This document shows positions 9,246 through 17,292 of a stretch of DNA of 64,000 bases, in pieces. Under the pieces are notes generated by a model. That model saw nothing but the letters and a program-made list of their open reading frames with translations. It searched no databases and had not been told where the DNA came from. The DNA comes from Spirochaetia bacterium (GTDB lineage Bacteria > Spirochaetota > Spirochaetia > Sphaerochaetales > Sphaerochaetaceae). Within the stretch, counting starts at the first letter, position 1. Each line of letters opens with the position of its first letter. Location: contig JAKVOU010000001.1 in the NCBI GenBank assembly GCA_022482625.1, positions 1,102,784 through 1,166,783 on the forward strand, read 5' to 3'. The translations under genes and the position numbers were made by a program.

Positions 9246-9261
9246 GCGAGGCTACTTTTTT
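9234..9261 (+). terminator. Terminator behind tRNA-Pro
   Basis: Stem GTAGCC (9234-9239) / GGCTAC (9250-9255) followed by six T. The same stem with another loop occurs at 15042-15063 because the integration duplicated its left arm. Confidence 0.8.
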
Positions 9262-9847
9262 ATCCTTTCGTGACCAGATTTGTAAACATGAACCCAAATA
9301 GCAATCCCTGATTCAAATTATACTATTAGTACTTTTAGTTACCAAAATACAACTCTAGCTCTTATTCCTGTTGCGTAGACTTATATTATCCATATTCTTG
9401 ATAACATCAACTCCAATCCAATATAAACCATTGTATGCATAGCAATCTCTTCTTGTATGTGTTAATTTGCCCATATCATATGAACTAACACTTGAAAACC
9501 AACAAAAAGATTTCTTCATATTGCCTGAAAGGACAGATTCATTATCTACTCCAACATAAAACGTAAAGTTAACGGAAAAAGGATGGGATTCCATGTTTAA
9601 AGTTCAGAAAGGTTATCTAAAATGGACAGAGAAAGAAAAAATGAAAATTGTACCATTTTGAATAATATGCAATGCTGGTTTTTCATGATATACTAGCAAA
9701 AGCTTAATACTAAAGCAGAAATCAGTCCTGCATCAATATGCAAAAAATCTTGTTGATTTGGAAATAGATTTTATACAACTATTTCTATTTCATAAAAGAA
9801 AAGGATATTTCTGAGTTACACTGAATAATGTTAAACAGGAATAGAGA
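9246..9847. other. Left, mostly non-coding part of the island
   Basis: About 600 A+T-rich bases between the left repeat and the first restriction-modification gene. Apart from one doubtful short reading frame at 9355-9594 I see no gene and no recognisable integrase remnant on either strand. Confidence 0.5.
9355..9594 (-). CDS. Short hypothetical protein in island (doubtful)
   Basis: 79 codons from ATG at 9594, no ribosome-binding site. The product is rich in aromatic residues (CYAYNGLYWIGVDVIKN) and matches no family I recognise. It may be the decayed end of a lost island gene. Codon composition resembles that of the surrounding non-coding A+T-rich DNA, so a chance open frame is equally possible. 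Confidence 0.22.
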   Translation of the reverse strand: MESHPFSVNFTFYVGVDNESVLSGNMKKSFCWFSSVSSYDMGKLTHTRRDCYAYNGLYWIGVDVIKNMDNISLRNRNKS

Positions 9848-10849
9848 TTGAAAACGAAAATATTGGAACACCAACTAGGGGAAAATCCTGATATAAATGA
9901 AAACAGTATTCTAAGAATGAACCCAGAACTAATTTCTATCCTACTCAAGGATCGATCATCTGGAAAGAATATTCTGTGGATGACCAACAATTATGCAAGT
10001 CACGGAGCTGGGTATGAAGAAAATTCTGAGATAACAATACCATCGATAACTGGCAAAAACCACAACATAATTAAACCCCGAATTAGCAAATCCAAGCTGG
10101 AACAGTTCCATAGAATCAGGGATAAGGCTGAAGTTTTTACCCCATCTTGGATTTGCAATAAACAGAATAATCTTATTGATAATGCATGGTTTGGAAGATC
10201 AAATATTTTTAATATCGAAGATGATAATGGCTGGTCAGTTACCACAGTCCCTATACCATTTGCAACAGAAGGGGAAAAAACATGGAGAAATTATGTACTA
10301 GCTCCTAGACTTGAAGTTTCCTGTGGAGAAGCACCCTATCTAGTAAGCCGTTACGACACGACTACCGGCAAAATGATTCATGTAAAACAGCGGATCGGAC
10401 TTTTGGACAGGAAGCTTCGGGTAGTATCTGAAAATACCACGAGACGTGATATTTGGCTTTTATGGTCAATGAAGGCTGTACAAAGCATTTATGGGTATGA
10501 ATGGCAGGGAGATAATTTATTGCTTGCTCGTGAGAATATTGTTTTTACTTATATTGACTATTATAAAGCCCGTTTTGATGGGCAATTGCCTCCTTTGTCC
10601 ATTCTCACAGAGGTAGCTGAAATCGTTTCATGGAATCTGTGGCAAATGGACGGCCTTAAATTCGTTATTCCTTGCTCATGCCATGAAAATGTTACAATTG
10701 AAATGGAACTCTTTGGTGAACGAGTAACTAAAACAGCCTGTGAAGGATGTACTTCCGGGGATATTCACAAACATAATGGTATATATTGCAAAATAAAGGA
10801 TTGGCAAAAAAATGAAACCTTTTCTGCACTTTCCATGCTTAGGAGGTAG
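9848..10849 (+). CDS. Restriction-modification partner protein (adenine-methylase related)
   Basis: 333 residues from a TTG at 9848; an in-frame ATG at 9917 is the alternative start, and neither has a strong ribosome-binding site. Residues around 90-120 read DKAEVFTPSWICNKQNNLID, resembling the E-x-F-T-P element at the start of the catalytic domain in N6-adenine methyltransferases. The C-terminus has a cysteine-rich stretch (CSCHEN, then CEGCTSGDIHKHNGIYC) that could bind zinc. No NPPY motif is seen here; it lies in the next gene, four bases downstream. From memory, such proteins are annotated 'restriction endonuclease subunit M' and occur beside large helicase-methylase proteins. A role in DNA modification or target recognition with the following protein is inferred. 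Confidence 0.6.
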   Translation: MKTKILEHQLGENPDINENSILRMNPELISILLKDRSSGKNILWMTNNYASHGAGYEENSEITIPSITGKNHNIIKPRISKSKLEQFHRIRDKAEVFTPSWICNKQNNLIDNAWFGRSNIFNIEDDNGWSVTTVPIPFATEGEKTWRNYVLAPRLEVSCGEAPYLVSRYDTTTGKMIHVKQRIGLLDRKLRVVSENTTRRDIWLLWSMKAVQSIYGYEWQGDNLLLARENIVFTYIDYYKARFDGQLPPLSILTEVAEIVSWNLWQMDGLKFVIPCSCHENVTIEMELFGERVTKTACEGCTSGDIHKHNGIYCKIKDWQKNETFSALSMLRR

Positions 10850-10853
10850 AATT

Positions 10854-13800
10854 ATGGCAAAAGGATTTGAAGCTGCTTTCTCTTATCTACTTATCTATGT
10901 TTTTACAATTAATGATGAGAATCATAGAGGTTGCCTCAAAATAGGGAAAGCTTCTCTTAAACTTGATGATGATTCGCAATATGCATCCCTTCGTACTCCA
11001 AACTCTTCACTGCTCAATAAGGCTGCTAAACAGAGGATTAATTCCTATACAAAGACAGCAGGAATTAACTATCAATTACTCTATACTGAACTTGCTGAAA
11101 GGCAAATAAATGAGCATGATGGTATTTATTTGAAATACTTTGAGGATCATAAGGTTCACGAGGTATTGAAGAATTCAGGTATAAAAAATGCCCAATTCGA
11201 TGGTAGTAAAGAGTGGTTCCGGACAGATCTTGATACAGTAAAGAACGCCATTAAGGCTGTAAAAGAAGGTCGAAAATCTCTCACAAGTGCTGAAATTACA
11301 ACAGACCATATTCCAATTGAATTTCGTCCGGAACAAAAGGAAGCCATCAATATGACCATTGCTCGATTCAGAAAGGGGAATAAGATACTTTGGAACGCCA
11401 AAATGCGTTTTGGGAAAACGCTTAGTACCTTGGAGGTCATAAAAGAAGAAAATTTCAAGAAGACTTTAATTCTTACTCATAGGCCAGTTGTTGATGAAGG
11501 ATGGCATGAAGATTTCAACAAAATATTTTGGGATTCAAATTATACTTATTTTGAAAAAGGAACTAAAGAAGCCTCCATTCAGCAGTACATATTGGAAGAT
11601 GTTCCTTTTGTGCTTTTTGCTTCCATTCAGGATTTAAGAGGTTCTATGAAAGTTGGTGGAAAATTTGATAAGAATGATATTTTTTTTAAGACTAACTGGG
11701 ATTGTGTTGTCATTGATGAAGCACATGAAGGGACCAAGACATTTCTTGGTGATGAAGTATTACAAGAAATAATTAAAGAAAAATCTTATGGCAAAACCAA
11801 GCAAATTTATCTTTCTGGTACTCCTTTCAATTTGGTCAATGACTTCAATGAGGATGAAGTATACACATGGGACTATGTCATGGAACAAAAGGCTAAGTCT
11901 GAGTGGGATATCATTCATTGCCTTGACTATAACCCTTATGAAGGACTTCCGAAACTCAGTATATTCACCTATGACATTGCTGATGCAATTCCAGGATACG
12001 AGGATATTGAGAATAAGGCTTTTAATTTTCGAGAATTCTTCCGTGTCTGGACAGGAATTGTTCAAGTTGATGGTAAACTTGTTCCGCAGGAATCTGCCAT
12101 TGGGCGATTTATCCATGAAAATGATGTAAAGAGTTTTATAACTCTGTTGCGTTTGAAAAATGATAATTCTAACTATCCATTTTCCAAGGATACTTATCGG
12201 GAGTACTTCAGACATACTTTGTGGATGCTTCCCGGCGTGAAGGAAGCTTCTGCTATGGAACAATTGCTGAAGGAAGACAAGGTCTTTGGCAATTTCCAGA
12301 TAGTGAATGTTGCAGGAAATTCTCCATCAGGAGAGAGCGAGAATGCCTTAGAGCGATTGAACAACGCAATCTCTGAACATCCAGAACAAACCAGAACGAT
12401 TACTCTTTCTTGTGGTCGCCTTACTACAGGTGTTACTGTTAAACCGTGGACAGCAGTTTTAATGCTTTCAGGAACTACTTCTACAGCAGCTTCAATGTAC
12501 CTTCAAACAATATTTAGGGTACAGTCTCCAGCTAATATCGATGGCAAAATTAAAGATCGTTGCTATGTATTCGACTTTGCACCGGACAGAACACTTCAGA
12601 TGGTTGCAGAGGCGGGAAAACTTGGAACAAGGCCAGGTACCAATACCGACGAAGCAAAGATGCGGGAATTCCTTAATTTCTGTCCTGTAATCTCAATTCA
12701 GGGCTCAAAGATGAAGAACTATGATGTTAATTCTCTGCTTCGACAACTTAAACGATATTATGCGACTCGAGTTGTTCAGAATGGATTTGATGATATAAAG
12801 CTCTATAATGATAAGTTGCTCAAGATGACTGACTATGATAAAAACAAGTTCGAGGAACTTAAGAAAATAGTAGGTCAATCAAAAGCTACCGATATCAAAA
12901 AAACAATCATCATTTCTGAATCAGGCTTGGGCCCGGAGGAACAGGAAGCAGCGGAAGAAGCTGAAAAGAAAAAACGCCAAAAGAAGGAACTGACTGAAGA
13001 GGATAAAGAGGCTTTGAAGAAGCTTAAGGAGGCTAAAGAAGCAAAAAGTAAAGCTATATCGATTCTCAGAGCAATTTCCATTAGAATTCCTCTTCTTATC
13101 TATGGAACCGAAAAAGATATAGATGAAAATATTACCATAGACCAGTTTGCCGACTTTATCGATGAGGAGTCTTGGCAAGAATTCATGCCAAAGGATGTGA
13201 CAAAAGAAAAATTTAATGGATTCTGTGAGTATTATGATAAGGATATTTTTATTGAAGCAGGAAACCAGATAAGAAGAAAGGTAAAGGCAGCTGATAAACT
13301 TAATCCAACTGAACGAGTAAAAAAACTTGCCCAGATATTTGCAACCTTCAAGAACCCTGACAAAGAAACGGTCCTTACTCCATGGCGTGTGGTCAACATG
13401 CACATAAGTGATTGCTTAGGTGGATATGATTTCTTTGATAATAAACATGTGGAAATGATTCCTGAACCTAGGTTCGTTGACCATGGTGAAATTACTACAA
13501 ATACATTGAACAACACCAATGCACAGATTCTGGAAATTAATTCCAAATCTGGTCTTTATCCTTTGTATGTTGCTTATAGCATTTACAGGAAGCGATTAGA
13601 AAGTGTTTCAGAAAATGGGCGAACTGAAGAAATACAAGACAAGTTCTGGCGCCAAACAATAGAGGAAAATGTTTTTGTTATCTGCAAGACAGAGATGGCA
13701 AAATATATCACTAAAAGAACTCTCTTAGGATATAAAGAAGGAAAAATTAATGCTCACTACTTTGAAGATCTAGTTAATCAGTTCAAAAATAAATCAGATC

Positions 13801-14849
13801 ATGCTACCAGGAAAATCATAAGCGCTACATACTGGGGAAAAGTATCAGGAGGGGAAATGAAATTTGATGCTATTGTAGGGAATCCACCGTATCAGGCATT
13901 TTTGGGAGGCGCAAGTCCTCTTCCAATTTATCATTATTTTGTAAACCAAGCAAAAAGGCTTAAACCACGATATATCTCAATGATTACACCTGCAAGATGG
14001 TTTAATGCAGGAACAGGTTTAGACGAATTTCGTAACGAAATGTTACATGATAATAGAATTATCGAATTATATGATTACATAGATGCAACATATTGTTTCC
14101 AAAATGTCGAAATTAAAGGAGGCATACAATATTTTTTATGGGATATTAATTATCATGGCGATTGCAATATTACTTCTCATTACACTGATGGAAAAGTGTT
14201 TAAATCGAAACGGCCTCTTCTTGAACCTGGAATAGACAGTTTCGTTCGTGATAGTAGAGTAATTCCAATACTTAAAAAAGTTAGAGAAAAGAAAGAAGAT
14301 CCTTTTTCTTTGATTGTTAGTTCAAGGGATCCTTTTGGGTATGATATTCGACTTCCTGGAAGTTATAAAATTGCTGAGCATAAGTATTCTTTGCAAAAAG
14401 ACTCAATCAATACAGTTGAGTTTTATTACAATGGTTGGCGAAATAATGGAGTAGGCTATGTCAGTCTCAATAGTATTGGATCAAACAGTCAATGGATTGA
14501 TTTTTATAAAGTGCTAATTCCCAAAGCTTGGGGAACAGGAAACGAAAGAAAGGACTGGCTTCATCCCTTTGTTGTAGGACCGCATTCTGTTTGTACAGAA
14601 ACATATCTTGTAGTTGGTCCATTCAAAGAAAAAATAGAAGCTGAAAATGCAGTATCATATATAAACACCAAGTTTTTTCATTTAATGGTATCAATTTTGA
14701 AAATTTCTCAGAATGCAGCAAAAGGAATATTTGAATTTGTGCCAGTACAAAATTTTTCTAATCCATGGACTGATAAAGACCTTTATAAAAAATATGGATT
14801 AACACAAGAGGAAATTGATTTTATTGAGTCAACAATAAAACCGATATAG
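10854..14849 (+). CDS. Fused nuclease?-helicase-adenine methyltransferase (restriction-modification)
   Basis: 1331 residues from ATG 10854, chosen because AGGAGGT lies six bases upstream; an in-frame start 42 bases earlier overlaps the previous gene. Residues 8-110 resemble a GIY-YIG/MUG113 nuclease (LIYVFTINDENHRGCLKIGKA, later RINSYTK); this is the weakest part. Residues about 160-600 are an SF2 helicase: FRPEQKEAI, Walker A AKMRFGKT (182-189), VIDEAHEG (about 285), LSGTPFN, and the C-terminal GRLTTGVTVKPW. A Lys/Glu-rich linker follows near 700-740. Residues 840-1330 are methyltransferase: TPWRVVNMHI, LEINSKSGLYPLY (motif I position) and FDAIVGNPPYQAF (catalytic NPPY, about 1010). It is thus a one-polypeptide restriction-modification enzyme, probably acting on adenine, with the upstream protein as partner. 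Confidence 0.8.
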   Translation: MAKGFEAAFSYLLIYVFTINDENHRGCLKIGKASLKLDDDSQYASLRTPNSSLLNKAAKQRINSYTKTAGINYQLLYTELAERQINEHDGIYLKYFEDHKVHEVLKNSGIKNAQFDGSKEWFRTDLDTVKNAIKAVKEGRKSLTSAEITTDHIPIEFRPEQKEAINMTIARFRKGNKILWNAKMRFGKTLSTLEVIKEENFKKTLILTHRPVVDEGWHEDFNKIFWDSNYTYFEKGTKEASIQQYILEDVPFVLFASIQDLRGSMKVGGKFDKNDIFFKTNWDCVVIDEAHEGTKTFLGDEVLQEIIKEKSYGKTKQIYLSGTPFNLVNDFNEDEVYTWDYVMEQKAKSEWDIIHCLDYNPYEGLPKLSIFTYDIADAIPGYEDIENKAFNFREFFRVWTGIVQVDGKLVPQESAIGRFIHENDVKSFITLLRLKNDNSNYPFSKDTYREYFRHTLWMLPGVKEASAMEQLLKEDKVFGNFQIVNVAGNSPSGESENALERLNNAISEHPEQTRTITLSCGRLTTGVTVKPWTAVLMLSGTTSTAASMYLQTIFRVQSPANIDGKIKDRCYVFDFAPDRTLQMVAEAGKLGTRPGTNTDEAKMREFLNFCPVISIQGSKMKNYDVNSLLRQLKRYYATRVVQNGFDDIKLYNDKLLKMTDYDKNKFEELKKIVGQSKATDIKKTIIISESGLGPEEQEAAEEAEKKKRQKKELTEEDKEALKKLKEAKEAKSKAISILRAISIRIPLLIYGTEKDIDENITIDQFADFIDEESWQEFMPKDVTKEKFNGFCEYYDKDIFIEAGNQIRRKVKAADKLNPTERVKKLAQIFATFKNPDKETVLTPWRVVNMHISDCLGGYDFFDNKHVEMIPEPRFVDHGEITTNTLNNTNAQILEINSKSGLYPLYVAYSIYRKRLESVSENGRTEEIQDKFWRQTIEENVFVICKTEMAKYITKRTLLGYKEGKINAHYFEDLVNQFKNKSDHATRKIISATYWGKVSGGEMKFDAIVGNPPYQAFLGGASPLPIYHYFVNQAKRLKPRYISMITPARWFNAGTGLDEFRNEMLHDNRIIELYDYIDATYCFQNVEIKGGIQYFLWDINYHGDCNITSHYTDGKVFKSKRPLLEPGIDSFVRDSRVIPILKKVREKKEDPFSLIVSSRDPFGYDIRLPGSYKIAEHKYSLQKDSINTVEFYYNGWRNNGVGYVSLNSIGSNSQWIDFYKVLIPKAWGTGNERKDWLHPFVVGPHSVCTETYLVVGPFKEKIEAENAVSYINTKFFHLMVSILKISQNAAKGIFEFVPVQNFSNPWTDKDLYKKYGLTQEEIDFIESTIKPI

Positions 14850-15019
14850 GTAACACAAGTGGCACAATATTGAAAGTCATTAGACGGACAATATTCTCAG
14901 ATTTGTTTTAACATCAAGACAAAGAAAGTACTGATACAAAAACCGTTGCCGTTAAATTTGTTATATTTCTGGCAAATTTATCGATACGTTCAGCTTAAAT
15001 ATTTTACCGCATTTTATAG

Positions 15020-15053
15020 AAATCCGCCCAGCCCGACTTTGGTAGCCTTTTCA
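15020..15053 (+). repeat. Right attachment-like direct repeat
   Basis: 34 bases identical to 9212-9245, that is, the 3' end of tRNA-Pro plus the first arm of its terminator. No tRNA body precedes it, so this copy is the far boundary of the island. Confidence 0.88.
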
Positions 15054-15070
15054 TTAAGGCTACTTTTTTT
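15042..15070 (+). terminator. Terminator stem at right island border
   Basis: GTAGCC (15042-15047) pairs with GGCTAC (15058-15063), followed by a run of T. Loop differs from the left copy (CATTAA against CAGCGA part), so one of the two terminators came with the island. Confidence 0.75.
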
Positions 15071-15199
15071 TGTCTTTTTACAAACTATCTGTTCATATGA
15101 TTTTATCTATCCTCCAACGACCTGAATCATGTTCTCCTTATCTGTATATGTTTTTTTCTCTGATTTCCTTCAATTGAAAGGAAAATTACAAAAAAAGGA

Positions 15200-15228
15200 T
15201 TGACTGACAGGAAAAATAAAGATATTTT
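15200..15228 (+). promoter_or_regulatory. Promoter of gldA
   Basis: TTGACT (15200-15205), 17-base spacer, TATTTT (15223-15228). The ribosome-binding site GAGGAG (15251-15256) and ATG follow. Confidence 0.55.
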
Positions 15229-15265
15229 TTTATCTATAAAAATTTAGTAAGAGGAGCATACCGAT

Positions 15266-16351
15266 ATGTTAAAACTGATGCGTGCACCATCAAAATACGT
15301 GCAGGGCAAGGATGCATTCCTTCATACTCATGAACTGACAAAAGACATGGGTTCATCTTTTCTTTTCATCTGCAGCCGCAGCGGCTACAAACAGGGAAAA
15401 CCAAAAATTGAAAAGAGCTTCGAAGGCAGTGATGCAAAGCTTATCTTCGAAGTATTCCATGGAAAAAGTTCCATCGGCGAAATCAAGCGTATGCAGGAAA
15501 TCGTCAAAAGCAACGGCATTGAGGTCGTTGCCGGTATCGGAGGTGGCAGTGCCATAGATACGGCAAAGGCAACTGCATACTATGAAAAACTTCCCGTACT
15601 GATCATGCCGACCGTCGCCGCAACTGATGCGCCTTGTACCGGCTTGTCAGTAATCTACAACGATGACGGTTCATTCCTGAAGTATATCTTCTACCCCAAG
15701 AATCCTGATGCAGTCATTGTTGATTCATCAATTATTTCACAAGCTCCTGTAAAGTTTCTGATCGCAGGTATGGGCGACGCGCTGGGAACTTACTTTGAAG
15801 CACGGGCATGCCTGCGTGCAAATGCCCCGAGCCTGGAAAACGGTGGCATTACAAAATCAGCTATGGCACTGTGCAAACTGTGTTACCAAACGCTATTGGA
15901 AGATGGTGTAAAAGCGAAATCAGCTGTTGAAAAACAGCTGCTCACTCCTGCCGTTGAAGCAATCATTGAAGCCAACACCTATCTGAGCGGTGTCGGTGCT
16001 GACAATGGAGGCCTCGCTGTCTCCCACTCTGTCTATAATGGTTTCACATCCTTGGAAGAATGTGAGCATACGATGCATGGCAACCTAGTAGCATTCGGTA
16101 CCATTGCCCAACTGCTCATCGAAGATGCCCCGATGGAAGAAATAGATCAAGTGGTAAAGTTCTGCATTTCTGTAGGCCTTCCTGTGACCTTGGAAGAAGT
16201 CGGCGTTAAGGATGTAGCAAGAGTACACCTTGCAACACACAAGGCATGCGCTGCTGGGGAATCTATCCATAACATGCTTCCTGATGTAACGGAAGACCAG
16301 CTATATGATGCCCTGCTTGCAGCAGATGCATTGGGCAAGACTTATCTTTAA
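15266..16351 (+). CDS. gldA: Glycerol dehydrogenase
   Basis: 361 residues, the family length. Iron/zinc-type alcohol dehydrogenase that oxidises glycerol to dihydroxyacetone with NAD (or the reverse in fermentation). Visible features: NAD site VAGIGGGSAIDTAKA near residues 90-104; metal ligands in GMGDALGTYFEAR (Asp), AVSHSVYNGF (His) and EHTMHGNLVAFG (His). Start ATG 15266 has GAGGAG nine bases upstream. No dihydroxyacetone kinase lies beside it, so the fate of the product is not shown here. Downstream, a group II intron remnant and an IS1595 element separate it from a convergent TetR gene. Before the island arrived, gldA would have followed tRNA-Pro directly. Confidence 0.95.
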   Translation: MLKLMRAPSKYVQGKDAFLHTHELTKDMGSSFLFICSRSGYKQGKPKIEKSFEGSDAKLIFEVFHGKSSIGEIKRMQEIVKSNGIEVVAGIGGGSAIDTAKATAYYEKLPVLIMPTVAATDAPCTGLSVIYNDDGSFLKYIFYPKNPDAVIVDSSIISQAPVKFLIAGMGDALGTYFEARACLRANAPSLENGGITKSAMALCKLCYQTLLEDGVKAKSAVEKQLLTPAVEAIIEANTYLSGVGADNGGLAVSHSVYNGFTSLEECEHTMHGNLVAFGTIAQLLIEDAPMEEIDQVVKFCISVGLPVTLEEVGVKDVARVHLATHKACAAGESIHNMLPDVTEDQLYDALLAADALGKTYL

Positions 16352-16404
16352 GCCTTCACTGCCATAGATCTAGGTCGGGTTCTCCGGATAACCGGAGAAC
16401 CTTT

Positions 16405-16446
16405 CCTCTCACACCACCGTATGTACCGGCCTGGTATACGGTGGTT
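16405..16446 (-). ncRNA. Group II intron domain V
   Basis: On the minus strand GAACCACCGTATACC and GGTACATACGGTGGT form the conserved catalytic hairpin, followed by GTGAGAGG, as in many bacterial group II introns. Domain VI lies directly behind. Confidence 0.8.
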
Positions 16447-16955
16447 CAACCAGATTCGAATCCCAGCGTTAGCTGGCAACTTTCACGTACACGTCTGTCT
16501 GTCTCCATTCTCCTGGCATGCGCGGCTTCGATGTCAAGCAATCCGTACTCTTGGATTATCGTCGATTTCGGAATGAATGCATTGAGCACTGCCTTGCTGA
16601 AATACCAGTGCCTGTTGCTGGAATAGGCATGGAAGTCGTTCAGCTTCCACCTGTCCTGAGGCAGACAGAGCTTCTTCAGCATCTCCTCCCTTCTCCCAGG
16701 CTTCTTCCATTGCTTCCATAGACATTGGCGGATTCTCCTGTGGATCCATGGGACTATCTTGTCCTCAAGGTATCCTTTGATGGACCCTCCTGCATAGTAG
16801 CTTATCCATCCTCTGACGTAGGCGTTGAGCTCCTTTGTCATCGTCCTGACTGAAATCCCCCTGCTCCTTCCGGTAATCTCCTTGACCCTCCGCTCGAATT
16901 CCCCGGCCTTCTTCACCTTGGGCCTGCACATCCCAAGCAGCCACTTCATCTGCAC
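16446..16955 (-). pseudogene. Group II intron reverse transcriptase/maturase, C-terminal fragment
   Basis: 169 codons. The peptide holds the maturase (domain X) part of intron-encoded proteins: RRVKEITGRSRGISV, ELNAYVRGWISYYAG, WIHRRIRQCLWKQWKKP and the Tyr/Trp-rich stretch SSNRHWYFSKAVLN. All reverse transcriptase motifs (including the catalytic YADD) are missing, as is any HNH endonuclease domain. About 250-300 N-terminal residues have been lost with the adjoining ribozyme part, so the intron cannot make its own protein. The first Met is internal and not a true start. Confidence 0.88.
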
Positions 16956-17183
16956 TCCTGCCTCGCGGTCGGACTTCGTCTTATTTGGCAGATTTGTCCG
17001 GCAGTCTTGCCTTGTATGAAATTCCTGTCCGTTGGCTCGGGACTTTGCCTCGGGCTTCCTTCAGACCCACCACCGCTGGTACGCCCTTGCCTCTGGCTAG
17101 CAGTTCAGGTCTGTTTCCTTCCTCCTGTATCGCAACATACAACGGACTTTCACCATCTGGATAACACCCATGCCGGGCAAACC

Positions 17184-17222
17184 AAAAAAGAAGGCCTGCA
17201 ATTGCAAGCCGTTCTTTTTTTT
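17184..17222. terminator. Bidirectional terminator at gldA/TetR border
   Basis: A near-palindrome: AAAAAAGAAGGC...GCCGTTCTTTTTT with TGCAATTGCA at the centre, giving a T-run on either strand. It would end transcription from gldA (+) and from the TetR gene (-). The group II intron begins right beside one T-run and the IS1595 element sits in the other. Confidence 0.72.
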
Positions 17223-17226
17223 CTTT
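17219..17226. repeat. IS1595 element target duplication, left
   Basis: TTTTCTTT, repeated at 18422-18429. Eight bases is the usual duplication length of the IS1595 family. Confidence 0.8.
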
Positions 17227-17257
17227 GGCTCTGTTTTCCAAGTGTATTGCTAAGCGC

Positions 17258-17286
17258 TTGAAGCGACCGTCTTTTTGTAATATACT
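17258..17286 (+). promoter_or_regulatory. Transposase promoter, leaderless type
   Basis: TTGAAG (17258-17263), 17-base spacer, TATACT (17281-17286), then exactly six bases to the ATG at 17293. Transcription should start on the A of the start codon. Confidence 0.65.
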
Positions 17287-17292
17287 CAACAT

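Larger units (their letters stand above)
9246..15019. mobile_element. tRNA-Pro genomic island with restriction-modification genes
   Basis: About 5.8 kb between two perfect 34-bp repeats, the left one inside tRNA-Pro. The interior is clearly richer in A+T than the flanks. It carries two adjacent restriction-modification genes and otherwise only non-coding or doubtful sequence. No integrase, excisionase or replication gene is seen, so the island is a non-autonomous or degraded element, or was mobilised in trans. Removing it would leave tRNA-Pro, its terminator and then gldA. Confidence 0.82.
14850..15265. other. Right island end and gldA upstream region
   Basis: No gene. About 170 bases of A+T-rich island DNA lead to the right 34-bp repeat (15020-15053), a terminator stem (15042-15063) and then the promoter region of gldA. 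Confidence 0.6.
16370..17182 (-). mobile_element. Internally deleted group II intron
   Basis: Minus-strand remnant of about 810 bases (intact introns are about 2-2.5 kb). The 5' end is probably GTTTGCCCGG at 17182, directly after the T-run of a terminator, a preferred target of group IIC introns. The 5' part carries ribozyme-like sequence (GATGGTGAAAGTCC region near 17150) down to about 16985. The 3' end holds domain V (16405-16446: ACCACCGTATACC paired with GGTACATACGGTGGT) and domain VI (16378-16401: GGTTCTCCGG/CCGGAGAACC). Between them only the end of the maturase gene survives. The exact 3' boundary (about 16370) is uncertain. Confidence 0.8.

Noticed and set aside
9246-9847. Integrase remnant in the left part of the island
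   Set aside because: No tyrosine- or serine-recombinase motif in any frame that I could read.
16981-17292. 103-codon open frame on the minus strand
   Set aside because: It runs through group II intron ribozyme sequence, the terminator and the IS1595 left end, so it is chance coding.
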